The notes: a model not told the origin generated them from the sequence alone. DNA of 64,000 bases from Hydrocarboniphaga sp965279055 (GCF_965279055.1 NZ_OZ257125.1:4898001-4962000); one strand, 5' to 3'; positions 1-10,833 are shown, numbered from the stretch's first letter. Translations and numbers: made by a program.

Positions 1-1639
1 TCAGATGACGCATCGCATCGGCAAACTCCTGCTCGATGCCGGCGTCTTCCAGCGCGACTTCCTCGCGCATCAGTTTTTCCAGCGCGGTGGCCTTGGACGT
101 GCCGCGCCAGTACTCCAGCAGCTGGCCGCCGTTGGCGCCGGGGTTTTCGTGAAAGAACTCCAGCGCGTCGACCAGCGCCGGGATGCCGGTGACGTCGGCG
201 GTCAGCAGCAGCTCGGTATTGGCGACGCTGTCGGCCAGATCGGGACGCTCCATCAGCAGCTGCAAGGCGCGGCGCACTGGCCGCGTCGCGCCGGCGGCGA
301 TCGCGGCCGGGCCGCGGCCGGACTCGCGTTGCCGCCGCGGCGGCGCGTCGTCATCGCCGGGCGCCGAGGTATTGGTGCTGGCGGCGAAGTCTTCGCGCCG
401 CAGCCGCGTCAGCCGCGCCAGCTCGTCGATCATCAGGGTCTGCAGCGGGCCCGGCCGCAGTTTTTCCAGATGCGGCCGCGCCAGCGCGGCGAGCTTGGCG
501 CGGCCGTCCAGCGTCGCCAGGTTGGCCTGCTTGGACAGTTCGGCCAGCAGAAAGCCGCTCAGGGTCATCGCCTCGGTGATGCGCTCGCGGAAGGCGTCGG
601 CGCCGATCTCCTGCACCAGCGTGTCGGGGTCGTGGCCATCCGGCAGAAACATGAACAGGCACTCGCGGTCGCCATGCACTTCCGGCAGCGCCTGCTCCAG
701 CGCGCGCCAGGCGGCGCTGCGGCCGGCGCGGTCGCCGTCGAAGCAGAACACGACTTTGCGCGTACTTTTGTAGATCAGCGCCAGCTGCTCTCGCGTGGTC
801 GCGGTGCCCAGCGTCGCCACCGCCAGCGGGATGCCGTGCTGCGCCAGCATCACCACGTCCATATAGCCTTCGACGACCAGCAGGTAGGGCAGCTCGGACT
901 TCACCGACTGCTTGGCCTCGTACAGGCCGAACAGGTTCTTGCCCTTGTGGAACAGCGGCGTTTCCGGCGAGTTCAGATACTTCGCCGGATCGTTGCCGAG
1001 GGTGCGGCCGCCGAAGCCGATGACGCGGCCGCGGGTGTCGCGGATCGGGAACATCACGCGGTTGCGGAAGCGGTCGTAGGCGCCGCCGGAGTCCTTCGGG
1101 ATCAGCAGGCCGGCTTCGATCGCGTGCAGCGGGTTGTCGAAGAAGCGCGTCAGCGAATCCCAGCTGTCCGGCGCAAAGCCGATGCCGAAAGTTTTGGCGA
1201 TATCGCCGCTGACGCCGCGCTTTTTCAGGTATTCGATCGCCGCCGGATGTTTTTTCAGCTGCTCGCGGAAATGGCGCTCGGCCGCGGCCAGCGCATCGAG
1301 CGGGCCGTCGAGCACCAGGCGCTCGAAGCTGCCGCCGCCCTCGCGGGGCACTTCCAGGCCGGCGCGCTTGGCCAGTTCCTCGACCGCCTCGACAAAAGTC
1401 AGGCGGTCGTATTCCATCAAAAAGCCGACCGCATTGCCGTGCTTGCCGCTGCTGAAACAATGGAAGAACTGCTTGGTCGGCGAGACGAAGAACGACGCCG
1501 ATTTCTCGTTGGAAAACGGCGACAGCGCCTTGTATTCACGGCCGGCGCGCTTGAGCTCCAGCCGCGAGCTGATCACCTCGACAATATCGGTTCGGGCGAG
1601 CAGGTCGTGAATGAAGCTTTGTGGGATCAGGCCGGCCAC
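1..1639 (-). CDS. dnaG: DNA primase DnaG (C-terminus beyond window edge)
   Basis: Makes the RNA primers for DNA replication and works with the replicative helicase. Translation from a GTG gives MAGLIPQSFIHDLL and the reading frame is still open at base 1, so 546 codons are present and the last few tens are missing. Order: N-terminal CHC2-type domain (about 35-65), RNA polymerase core, then Toprim with Glu257 in VVEGYMD and Asp301/Asp303 in DGDRAG. Odd: at the four zinc positions (E. coli Cys40, His43, Cys61, Cys64) this protein has Ser40, Ser43, Cys61, Ser64. It lies nine bases after the peptidase gene, with no clear Shine-Dalgarno sequence. Downstream of rpsU, as in the rpsU-dnaG-rpoD operon. 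Confidence 0.95.
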   Translation of the reverse strand, partial: MAGLIPQSFIHDLLARTDIVEVISSRLELKRAGREYKALSPFSNEKSASFFVSPTKQFFHCFSSGKHGNAVGFLMEYDRLTFVEAVEELAKRAGLEVPREGGGSFERLVLDGPLDALAAAERHFREQLKKHPAAIEYLKKRGVSGDIAKTFGIGFAPDSWDSLTRFFDNPLHAIEAGLLIPKDSGGAYDRFRNRVMFPIRDTRGRVIGFGGRTLGNDPAKYLNSPETPLFHKGKNLFGLYEAKQSVKSELPYLLVVEGYMDVVMLAQHGIPLAVATLGTATTREQLALIYKSTRKVVFCFDGDRAGRSAAWRALEQALPEVHGDRECLFMFLPDGHDPDTLVQEIGADAFRERITEAMTLSGFLLAELSKQANLATLDGRAKLAALARPHLEKLRPGPLQTLMIDELARLTRLRREDFAASTNTSAPGDDDAPPRRQRESGRGPAAIAAGATRPVRRALQLLMERPDLADSVANTELLLTADVTGIPALVDALEFFHENPGANGGQLLEYWRGTSKATALEKLMREEVALEDAGIEQEFADAMRHL

Positions 1640-1648
1640 GTTGATATT

Positions 1649-2626
1649 CTAGGGGGCGTAAGGATCGCCCTGGATCTTGCCTTTGACGACGTCGCGCAGG
1701 TAGAACCCTGAGGCAGCATGCGTTGCGAAGTCGAAGCTCGTCCCGGGTGACAGCGGCCAGATCTTGTAATCATCGTAGCTGAGCGGCTTGCCGGCCTTGC
1801 ACAGCACCGCCGGATGGTCGGCGTAGACCACGTAGGCCGGCCCGCCGAACACCAGGCCCTGCGAATTCCTGTCGATGACCACGGCGGCATCGGCGTCGAT
1901 GCCGAGCCCATAGGCCTTCTTGGTCACGCCATCCTGGAGCTGGCGCGCGAGGAAGGCCATCAGCCGGCCCATGCGGTCCCGCTCGACGAAATGCGTGTCG
2001 GTGATCAGCTTCTTCAGCGGCGGCCAGTCGAAGTAGTCGTAGGTGAAATGGATGGCCGGCGCATAGGGGTTCTTCAGCGCCGCGGGCGAATCGACGCTGC
2101 CGGTGCAGCCGTCGTAGACGTAATCGCCCTGGATCGCCAGGCCTGCGCTGCCGCCACCGATGCCACCGCCGCGCGCGACCACGCCCAGCACCGCGTTGTA
2201 AACCAAGCTGCCTTTCCAGCCGACGTAGTTGCACTGGTCGCCACCGGCGAAATAGACGATCTCCGAGGCTTCGACGATCGCCGCGTTGGCGGCATCGTTG
2301 GCGCCGCTTTTCCTGACCATTACCAAGGTCTGGCAGGAGTTGACGTTGGCCAGTTGCACGATCAGGTCGCATTCGGGCGTCGGGTCGGTGGCGCTGCCGT
2401 ACGACGCGGCGAGCACGACGACATCCAGGGGGCTGGCCGCGACCTGGTTGATATGGGTCTGGAACGCATCGGCCATCGGCTGGCCATTGCCCTGAAGGTA
2501 GTACGACGGGCCGGTCAGCGCGGGCGCGGCGTCGAGCAGGCTGCCGCTGCGCTGCGTGTCCAGGGCTGCGGCGGGCTGGGCCATTGCCAGCAACAGCAGC
2601 GACAGCACACCTGCAAATCGGTTCAT
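1649..2626 (-). CDS. exported cyanophycinase-like peptidase (family S51)
   Basis: 325 residues. Residues 1-21 form a signal peptide (MNRF, hydrophobic LLLLAMAQPAAA), so the mature protein is periplasmic or secreted. S51 features: YFAGGDQ (125-131), nucleophile Ser160 in GGGSAGL, and DTHFVERDRMGRL (210-222), which matches the cyanophycinase Asp-x-His-Phe...Arg pattern, followed by GIDADAAVV. Family members cut cyanophycin or Asp-containing peptides; the substrate here is unknown. No cyanophycin synthetase gene is in the window. The start has a GGGGA ribosome site six bases upstream. It sits between yqeY and dnaG, an unusual place inside the primase operon. Confidence 0.85.
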   Translation of the reverse strand: MNRFAGVLSLLLLAMAQPAAALDTQRSGSLLDAAPALTGPSYYLQGNGQPMADAFQTHINQVAASPLDVVVLAASYGSATDPTPECDLIVQLANVNSCQTLVMVRKSGANDAANAAIVEASEIVYFAGGDQCNYVGWKGSLVYNAVLGVVARGGGIGGGSAGLAIQGDYVYDGCTGSVDSPAALKNPYAPAIHFTYDYFDWPPLKKLITDTHFVERDRMGRLMAFLARQLQDGVTKKAYGLGIDADAAVVIDRNSQGLVFGGPAYVVYADHPAVLCKAGKPLSYDDYKIWPLSPGTSFDFATHAASGFYLRDVVKGKIQGDPYAP

Positions 2627-2691
2627 GGAATTCCCCGGGCGATGGCCCGAGTCTAACGGTTTGTTCCGGCACCTTGCGGCGCCGGAACCGA

Positions 2692-3138
2692 TCAGCCGAG
2701 CCTGGCCTTGATCAGCCCGGACAGCTTGCCCATGTCGGTTTTGCCGGCGACCTTGGGTTTGATCCAGGCCATCACCTTGCCCATGTCCTTGCCACCGGCG
2801 GCGCCGGTCTCGGCAACGGCCTGGTCGAGCAGGGCGGCGATTTCGGCCTCGCTCAGCTGCTGCGGCAGGTAGCCCATCAGCATCTGGATTTCTTCGGCTT
2901 CCTTGTCGGCGAGGTCTGGCCGGTTGCCGGCGCGGAACTGGTTCTCCGAATCACGCCGCTGCTTGACCATCTTTTCGACGGCCGAGGTCACCACGGCATC
3001 GGTGATAGGCGTGCTTTCGACGACTTCGCGTTGCTTGAGCTCGGCGGTGAGCATGCGCAGCACGGTTAGGCGATGTTTTTCGCCGGCGCGCATGGCCACT
3101 TTCACGTCGTCGAGGACGCGTTTCTGGAGATCCGACAT
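2692..3138 (-). CDS. yqeY: GatB/YqeY domain protein
   Basis: 148 residues from MSDLQKRVLDDVKVAMRAGEKHRLTVLRML. An all-helical YqeY protein resembling the tail domain of the GatB amidotransferase subunit, including the motif MGYLPQQLSEAEI and a C-terminal GKDMGKVMAWIKPKV. The family is thought to bind tRNA or aid Gln-tRNA handling; its exact role is not settled. It commonly sits between rpsU and dnaG, as here. The in-frame start nine codons upstream (3165) would add MVLPARNLP; the inner ATG fits family length better, though neither has a strong ribosome site. Confidence 0.9.
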   Translation of the reverse strand: MSDLQKRVLDDVKVAMRAGEKHRLTVLRMLTAELKQREVVESTPITDAVVTSAVEKMVKQRRDSENQFRAGNRPDLADKEAEEIQMLMGYLPQQLSEAEIAALLDQAVAETGAAGGKDMGKVMAWIKPKVAGKTDMGKLSGLIKARLG

Positions 3139-3184
3139 TGGAAGATTGCGCGCCGGCAGTACCAACCGCGGCGCGCAGAGGCCT

Positions 3185-3400
3185 CTAGTACAGGCGCTGG
3201 CGACGGGTGACGTCGCGCGAGACTTTCTTCAGCTGGCGCTTCACGGCGGCGGCGCGCTTGCGCTTGCGCTCCTGGCTCGGCTTCTCGAAGAACTCGTGCT
3301 TGCGCACGTCGGTCAGCACACCGGCTTTTTCGCAGGTGCGCTTGAAGCGGCGCAGGGCAACTTCAAAGGGTTCGTTTTCGCGGACGCGGACAGTCGGCAT
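3185..3400 (-). CDS. rpsU: 30S ribosomal protein S21
   Basis: 71 residues, MPTVRVRENEPFEVALRRFK to the basic tail KKVSRDVTRRQRLY. Small subunit protein that helps mRNA binding during initiation. Length and sequence are typical for gammaproteobacteria. The frame runs open far upstream, but the family start is the ATG at 3400. First gene of the rpsU-yqeY-peptidase-dnaG set and divergent from tsaD, so the 129 bases between must hold both promoters. Confidence 0.97.
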   Translation of the reverse strand: MPTVRVRENEPFEVALRRFKRTCEKAGVLTDVRKHEFFEKPSQERKRKRAAAVKRQLKKVSRDVTRRQRLY

Positions 3401-3529
3401 AAGGTGAAGCTCTCTCTGATGCTCAGGGGCTAGGACCCCCGTAGGGGCGGCGATTTTATGCGCGGCGCTCCCGTAATGCAAAGGGCGCGGTCGGCCGGGG
3501 CTGCCGGGATGCCGCACAATAGGCGTCTT

Positions 3530-4561
3530 ATGCCCGTTCTGGCCCTGGAAACCTCCTGCGACGAGACCGCCGCCGCCGTCTACGACGGCGAGCGCGGCCT
3601 GCTGTCCCATGCGCTGCATTCGCAGATCAAGCTGCACGCCCAGTACGGCGGCGTGGTGCCGGAGCTGGCTTCGCGCGACCACGTGCGCCGGGTCAACGAG
3701 CTGGTGCGCCAGGCACTCAATGATGCCGGATTGCAGCCGTCCGAGCTCAGCGGCGTGGCCTACACCGCCGGGCCGGGGCTGATTGGCGCGCTGATGGTCG
3801 GCGCCTCGGTTGCCGCCGGCATCGCGCTGGCCCAGGGCCTGCCGCTGATCGCCGTCCATCATATGGAGGGCCATCTGCTGGCGCCGATGCTGGAGCCGGA
3901 GCGGCCGGCTTTCCCGTTCCTGGCGCTGCTGGTGTCCGGCGGCCACACCCTGCTGGTCGCGGTCGAAGGGGTGGGTCAGTACAAGGTGCTCGGCGAAAGC
4001 CTGGACGACGCGGTCGGCGAGGCCTTCGACAAGACCGCGAAAATGATGGGCTTGCCTTATCCCGGCGGGCCGTACCTGGCCAAGCTCGCCGAAAGCGGAG
4101 TGCCCGGCCGCTACCGGTTTCCGCGGCCGATGACCGATCGTCCCGGACTGGATTTCAGCTTCAGCGGCCTGAAGACAGCGGTGCTGACCGCGTTGCCGGC
4201 CGACGCCGACGAACAGACCCGCGCCGACATCGCCCGCGGCTTCGAGGACGCGGTCACCGAAACGCTGGCGATCAAATGCGAGCGCGCACTGGAGCAGACC
4301 GGCTATCGCGCGCTGGTCGTCGCTGGCGGCGTCGGCGCCAACCAGCGCCTGCGCACGCGGCTGGCGATGCTGGCCGCCAAGCGCGGCGTCGGCCTGTTCT
4401 TTCCGAGGCCGGCCTTCTGCACCGACAATGCGGCGATGATCGCCTACGCCGGCTGGGCACGGCTGGCCGGCGCGCCGCTGGCCGACGGCAAACTGTTCAC
4501 CACGCCGCGCTGGCCGCTGGAAGACCTGCGGCCGCCGGTTTCACCAAATTATCGAGCCTGA
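3530..4561 (+). CDS. tsaD: tRNA threonylcarbamoyladenosine transferase TsaD
   Basis: 343 residues. Transfers threonylcarbamoyl to A37 of ANN-decoding tRNAs, with TsaB and TsaE. Starts MPVLALETSCDET; metal-binding histidines are His111 and His115 in HHMEGH, followed by the nucleotide loop LLVSGGHT, FSFSGLKTAV and a C-terminal FCTDNAAMIAYAG. An in-frame ATG 24 codons upstream is rejected because the family begins at the sequence chosen. Divergent from rpsU, as in many gammaproteobacteria, and followed by folB five bases later. Confidence 0.96.
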   Translation: MPVLALETSCDETAAAVYDGERGLLSHALHSQIKLHAQYGGVVPELASRDHVRRVNELVRQALNDAGLQPSELSGVAYTAGPGLIGALMVGASVAAGIALAQGLPLIAVHHMEGHLLAPMLEPERPAFPFLALLVSGGHTLLVAVEGVGQYKVLGESLDDAVGEAFDKTAKMMGLPYPGGPYLAKLAESGVPGRYRFPRPMTDRPGLDFSFSGLKTAVLTALPADADEQTRADIARGFEDAVTETLAIKCERALEQTGYRALVVAGGVGANQRLRTRLAMLAAKRGVGLFFPRPAFCTDNAAMIAYAGWARLAGAPLADGKLFTTPRWPLEDLRPPVSPNYRA

Positions 4562-4566
4562 TCAAC

Positions 4567-4941
4567 ATGGACAAAATTTTCATCCGCGGCCTCAAGGTCG
4601 ACACCATCATCGGCGTCTACGACTGGGAGCGGACCCTGCAGCGGCCGCTGATTTTCGATCTGGAGATGGGTGCGGACTTCAACGCCGCCGCGGCCAGCGA
4701 CCACGTGCGCGATGCGATCGACTACGCCGCGGTGATGGAGACGGTGCAGAAGATCAGCACCGACTACCAGCCGGCGCTGCTCGAGGCTCTGGCCGAAAAG
4801 CTGGCGCGCTCGCTGTTCAATGACTTCCCGATCCTCAGCCTGAAGCTGACGATCCACAAGCCGGGCGCGATTCCGGTGCAGGACGTCGGCGTCGAGATCG
4901 ATCGCCGTCGCGAGGATTACGCGGCCTGCGGCGCGCGCTGA
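4567..4941 (+). CDS. folB: dihydroneopterin aldolase FolB
   Basis: 124 residues from MDKIFIRGLKVDTIIGVYDWER. Cytoplasmic folate-pathway enzyme that converts dihydroneopterin to 6-hydroxymethyldihydropterin and glycolaldehyde. Family signatures: GVYDWERTLQRPLIFDLEM, the LLEALAEKLARSLF helix, and IHKPGAIPVQDVGVEI containing the catalytic Lys. Starts five bases after tsaD, so the two are probably cotranscribed. It ends three bases before convergent gmhB, with no terminator visible between them. Confidence 0.93.
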   Translation: MDKIFIRGLKVDTIIGVYDWERTLQRPLIFDLEMGADFNAAAASDHVRDAIDYAAVMETVQKISTDYQPALLEALAEKLARSLFNDFPILSLKLTIHKPGAIPVQDVGVEIDRRREDYAACGAR

Positions 4942-4944
4942 GTC

Positions 4945-5478
4945 TCAGGCGGCGAGCAGCACGCTGACGTAGTGCGCCAGGTCGTCGTACACCGCGACCT
5001 CGCCCAGCGCATGCGCTTTTTCGGTGCGGGCGCCCTTGCCGCTGCGCACCAGAATGGGCGTCGCGCCGGCGGCGCGCGCGGCCTCGATATCGCCGTAGCT
5101 GTCACCGACGAAGGGCACGCCGTCGAGCTGCACCTGTAGCCGCCGCGCAAGGTCGAGCAGCATGCCGGGAGCGGGTTTGCGCATTGGCGTCGCGTGGTCC
5201 GGGTGCTCGGGCGCAAAGGCGATGCCGTCGATGCGGCCGCCGAGCTCGGCACAGGCCCGCATCATCCGGTCGTGGATCGCGAACAACGCGTCGAAATCCA
5301 TCATGCCGCGGCCGACCGCGGACTGGTTGCTGGCGACGAACACGCGCCAGCCCGCCTGCGTCAGCCGCGCGATCGCCTCGATGCTGCCCGGCACCGGCTG
5401 CCACTCGGCGACCGATTTGATGTAGTCGTCCGAGTCTTCGTTGATGACGCCGTCGCGGTCGAGGATCAGCAGTTTCAT
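4945..5478 (-). CDS. gmhB: D,D-heptose 1,7-bisphosphate phosphatase GmhB-like (HAD family)
   Basis: 177 residues. HAD phosphatase of the ADP-heptose branch of lipopolysaccharide core synthesis. Motif I is LDRDGVIN (Asp7, Asp9), motif II SNQSAVGRG, then RKPAPGML, and VGDSYGDIEAA as motif IV. Typical GmhB has a zinc loop with Cys-x-His and Cys-x-Cys before RKPxPG; here the stretch reads FAPEHPDHATPMRKPAPG with no cysteine, so the zinc site seems lost. It lies downstream of glyS, a common order, but a REP-like inverted repeat separates the two. Confidence 0.85.
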   Translation of the reverse strand: MKLLILDRDGVINEDSDDYIKSVAEWQPVPGSIEAIARLTQAGWRVFVASNQSAVGRGMMDFDALFAIHDRMMRACAELGGRIDGIAFAPEHPDHATPMRKPAPGMLLDLARRLQVQLDGVPFVGDSYGDIEAARAAGATPILVRSGKGARTEKAHALGEVAVYDDLAHYVSVLLAA

Positions 5479-5495
5479 GGCGGCTCTTTCTTCAC

Positions 5496-5563
5496 CTGTA
5501 GGAGCGGGCTTGCCCGCGACTGTGCCATCGAAGCCTCAATCGCGGGCAAGCCCGCTCCTACAG
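5496..5563. repeat. REP-like doublet, perfect inverted repeat
   Basis: Bases 5496-5519 and 5540-5563 are exact reverse complements (24 bases each) around a 20-base spacer. Each unit reads CTGTAGGAGCGGGCTTGCCC and on. This matches, from memory, the GTAGGAGCGGGCTTGCCCGCGA REP family of Pseudomonas and relatives. It lies between glyS and gmhB and could form a long stem in the mRNA. No other full copy was seen in the window. Confidence 0.85.
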
Positions 5564-5572
5564 TTTTCAGCA

Positions 5573-7651
5573 TCAACCGGGTAGAAGCGACAGATCGGCG
5601 ACGTCGCGGCACAGCGCGTCGAGCTGCGCCAATAAAGCGAGACGATTGGCGCGAACCTGCGCGTCGTCGGCCATCACCATCACCGCTTCGAAGAACGCAT
5701 CGACCGGCGGCTTCAGCGTCGAGAGTTGCGCCAGGATGCCGGCGTAGTCGCGCCGCAGACGCAGCGGCTCGACCGCGGCCGCAACGCGCTGCAATGCGGC
5801 GTGCAGCGCATTCTCTGCTGGCACTTCGAAGCGCGTGACATTCACCGGCGCGGCATTGTCGACGCCGGCCTGGCGAAGAATGTTGCGTGCGCGCTTGTCG
5901 GCGGCGGCGAGGCTCGTGGCTTCCGGCGACGGCAGGAACTTCAGCAGCGCCTGCAGGCGGCGCTCGAAATCCAGCGGCGTGGTCACGCCGGTCGCGCGCA
6001 CCGCTTCGAATGCTTCCGCGGTCGCGCCGCGATCCAGGCAATAGCTGCGCAGACGCTCGACGCAAAACGCCCACAGCTCGTCGGCACTGGTGGCGTTCTT
6101 CAGCCCGGCCTTGTGCAGTGTGGCCTCGAGTTCGTCCAGCGCCAGCTGCAGCAAATCGTGCAGGTCCAGATTGAGCTGGCCTTCGATCAGGATGCGCAGC
6201 ATGCCGGCCGCCGCGCGACGGATCGCATACGGGTCCTTGCTCGCGGTCGGCTTCTGGCCGATCGCGAAAATGCTGGCCATCGAATCGAGTTTGTCGGCCA
6301 GCGACACGATCTGGCCGATGCTGTCGGTCGGGATCGGCGTGCCTTGCTGTGTCGGCAGATAATGTTCGCGAATCGCCCGCGACACGGTTTCGTTTTCGCC
6401 GCTCTGCGCGGCGTAGTAGCCGCCCATGACGCCCTGCAGTTCCGGAAACTCGAACACCGCCTTGGTGACCAGATCGGCTTTCGACAGCTGCGCCGCGCGA
6501 TCGACGTCGGCCACCGAAACTTCGAGGAAAGCGCCGATGCTTCTGGCAATGGCGCGCACGCGCGTGACCTTGTCGGCGATGCTGCCGAGGTCTTTCTGGA
6601 ACATCGCCTGCGCGAGCTTTTCGCCGTGCGCCTGTAGCGGCTGTTTCAGATCCTGGTCCCAGAAAAACAGCGCGTCGGTCAGGCGCGGCCGCACCACGCG
6701 CTCGTTGCCGGACACCACCTGCGCGACATCTTTGGACTCGATGTTGGCAATCGTGATGAAGCACGGCAGCAGCTGCGTCAGCGCCTCGTCGGAGAACAGC
6801 GTGAAATAGCGCTGATTGGTTTCGACGGTGGCGACGATCACTTCCGGCGGCAGACGCATGAAGCGCTGCTCCATGTTGCCGGCAATCACCACCGGCCACT
6901 CGACCAGCGCGGTGACCTCGTCGAGCAAGTCCGGCGTGACGCGTGCGTGGCCGCCGAGCAGCGCGGCCTTCTGCCGGATCTGCTGCGCGATCGACGCGCG
7001 GCGCGAATCCAGATCGGCCCAGACCTTGGCCCGTTTCAGCGCGGCTTCGTAGTCGCCCGGCGTGGACAGCGCGATCGCCTCCGGTGCATGGAAGCGATGG
7101 CCGTAAGTGATGCGGCCGGAGTCCAGGCCGAAGCGCCGCAGCGGCACGATCGCCTCGCCCAGCAGGCAGACGATCCATTGCACCGGGCGCACGAAGGTTT
7201 CTTCACCGCTGCCCCAGCGCATGCGCTTGGGCACCAACTCGTCCATCTGCTTCAGCGTTTCTTCAAAAATCGCCGGTAGCAGGCTGGCCGTGGCTTCGCC
7301 CGGCGCGGTGCGCGAGAAGTACAGCTTGCCGTCCTTCTCGCCCAGGGCCTCGAACTCGACACCGCAGCTGCGCGCGAAGCCCAATGCGGCCGGCGTCGGC
7401 TTGCCGTCCTTGTAGGCGGCGGCGATCGCCGGGCCGAGCTTTTCGAGCTTCTGCTCGGGCTGGTTCTCGGCGACGTCGCTGATCAGCACCGCGATGCGGC
7501 GCGGCGTGGCGAAGCTGCGGACCGCACCGATGCCGACGCCGCGGCGCTGCAGGCCGCCCTCGACGCCGCGAACCAGCGCGGCAGCCAACGGCGCGACATA
7601 ACGGGCGGGCAGGTCTTCGGTGCCGATTTCAAGCAGGAGGTCGCGCAACAC
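5573..7651 (-). CDS. glyS: glycyl-tRNA synthetase beta subunit
   Basis: 692 residues from GTG: VLRDLLLEIGTEDLPARYVAPLAAAL. Beta chain of the alpha2-beta2 class II enzyme; it binds tRNA-Gly and has HD-like and DALR anticodon-binding regions (C-terminal MVMADDAQVRANRLALLAQL). The frame stays open 32 codons further upstream (7747), but family alignment and an AAAGG ribosome site support the GTG. Normally glyQ lies directly upstream; here glyQ is about 3 kb away, beyond katG and a GST gene, so this gene needs its own promoter in the 7652-7891 gap. Confidence 0.94.
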   Translation of the reverse strand: MLRDLLLEIGTEDLPARYVAPLAAALVRGVEGGLQRRGVGIGAVRSFATPRRIAVLISDVAENQPEQKLEKLGPAIAAAYKDGKPTPAALGFARSCGVEFEALGEKDGKLYFSRTAPGEATASLLPAIFEETLKQMDELVPKRMRWGSGEETFVRPVQWIVCLLGEAIVPLRRFGLDSGRITYGHRFHAPEAIALSTPGDYEAALKRAKVWADLDSRRASIAQQIRQKAALLGGHARVTPDLLDEVTALVEWPVVIAGNMEQRFMRLPPEVIVATVETNQRYFTLFSDEALTQLLPCFITIANIESKDVAQVVSGNERVVRPRLTDALFFWDQDLKQPLQAHGEKLAQAMFQKDLGSIADKVTRVRAIARSIGAFLEVSVADVDRAAQLSKADLVTKAVFEFPELQGVMGGYYAAQSGENETVSRAIREHYLPTQQGTPIPTDSIGQIVSLADKLDSMASIFAIGQKPTASKDPYAIRRAAAGMLRILIEGQLNLDLHDLLQLALDELEATLHKAGLKNATSADELWAFCVERLRSYCLDRGATAEAFEAVRATGVTTPLDFERRLQALLKFLPSPEATSLAAADKRARNILRQAGVDNAAPVNVTRFEVPAENALHAALQRVAAAVEPLRLRRDYAGILAQLSTLKPPVDAFFEAVMVMADDAQVRANRLALLAQLDALCRDVADLSLLPG

Positions 7652-7891
7652 GTCACTAAACCTTTGTAAGGAGCAGGCAAAAGGAGCGCGCGATTCTCCG
7701 TCATAGGCCGGTCCGCGCCAACTGCGGCAGCGGCGCTCCATGCTCAATGCCTATCGATTCGCCAACAAAGTTTAATTTTCCAAATGGAGCATTTGCGCAT
7801 CAGAATGCTCGAACCGATGGCGAGGCCTTTGTTAGGTTCGGGCCCGCACTCAGCATAAAAAACGACAGACGACTCCATAGGTGACCCAGCC

Positions 7892-10120
<2,229 letters not shown>

Positions 10121-10150
10121 TTGCTCGCGCTGATACGGCGCTGGTCGAAG

Positions 10151-10181
10151 GCCGCCGATCTTCAGGGTCGGCGGCTTTTTT
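10151..10181 (+). terminator. intrinsic terminator after katG
   Basis: Eight-base stem GCCGCCGA / TCGGCGGC with a nine-base loop, then a run of seven T. It lies 30 bases after the katG stop codon. Confidence 0.85.
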
Positions 10182-10192
10182 GTGGGCGCGGC

Positions 10193-10822
10193 TCAGGCCG
10201 AAGGCGGCGAGAAATCCAGGCGCGCGTCGGCGAAGGCGGCCATCTGTTCGCAGCGCGCAGCGTGGGCAGCGAGCGCCGGGTAACGCGAGGCGTCGACGCG
10301 CAGCGCGCCGTGCACGAAAGTCCAGGCGGTGACGCCAGTCACATCGGCCTGCGTCAACCGCTCGCCGAGCAGGTACGGGCCGCGCTTGGCCGCGCAGGCG
10401 GCGTCGAGCAGGGCCAGCGCGCCGTGCATTTGCTCGGCGCAGCGATCCACCCAGGGCCGATGCTGTTTCTCAGCGGGGCGGAAAATGCCTTCGTAAACCT
10501 GCGTCACCGCTTTTTCCGCTGCGCCTGAACCCAGCGCCATCAGTTGCAGCGCATCGCGACGCGCGACGCCGCTGGGCGGCAGCAGCGCACGCTCCGGGCC
10601 GACCTGCTGATCCAGGTAATCGAGCAGCGTCGCCGAATCGCAAAGCGACACGCCGTCATCCAGCACCAGCGTCGGCACCCGGCCGAGTGGGTTGTATTCG
10701 CGAATCGCCGCCTGGTCCTTGCCGACCGACCAGTTGCGGTGCTCGAAAGGCAGACCCAGCAGCCGCATGCTGACCGCCACGCGGCGCACGAACGGCGAGT
10801 CGAACATGCCGATCAGGATCAT
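10193..10822 (-). CDS. glutathione S-transferase family protein
   Basis: 209 residues, cytosolic. N-terminal thioredoxin fold MILIGMFDSPFVRRVAVSMRLLG, with Ser9 as likely catalytic residue, then NPLGRVPTLVLDDG (cis-Pro motif) and CDSATLLDYLDQQ, the glutathione-binding Asp-Ser pair. The C-terminal half is the all-alpha GST domain. A GAGGAG ribosome site precedes the ATG. Starts 11 bases after glyQ on the same strand, so it is probably cotranscribed with it. Substrate unknown; detoxification is the general family role. Confidence 0.88.
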   Translation of the reverse strand: MILIGMFDSPFVRRVAVSMRLLGLPFEHRNWSVGKDQAAIREYNPLGRVPTLVLDDGVSLCDSATLLDYLDQQVGPERALLPPSGVARRDALQLMALGSGAAEKAVTQVYEGIFRPAEKQHRPWVDRCAEQMHGALALLDAACAAKRGPYLLGERLTQADVTGVTAWTFVHGALRVDASRYPALAAHAARCEQMAAFADARLDFSPPSA

Positions 10823-10833
10823 CGGGCTGCTCC

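Noticed and set aside
5..1711. 568-codon open frame on the plus strand
   Set aside because: Antisense of dnaG; sequence is Arg/Gln/Gly-rich with no family features, while the minus frame is a clear primase.
7748..7891. OxyR site before katG
   Set aside because: No ATAG-N7-CTAT series could be found; only isolated CTAT.
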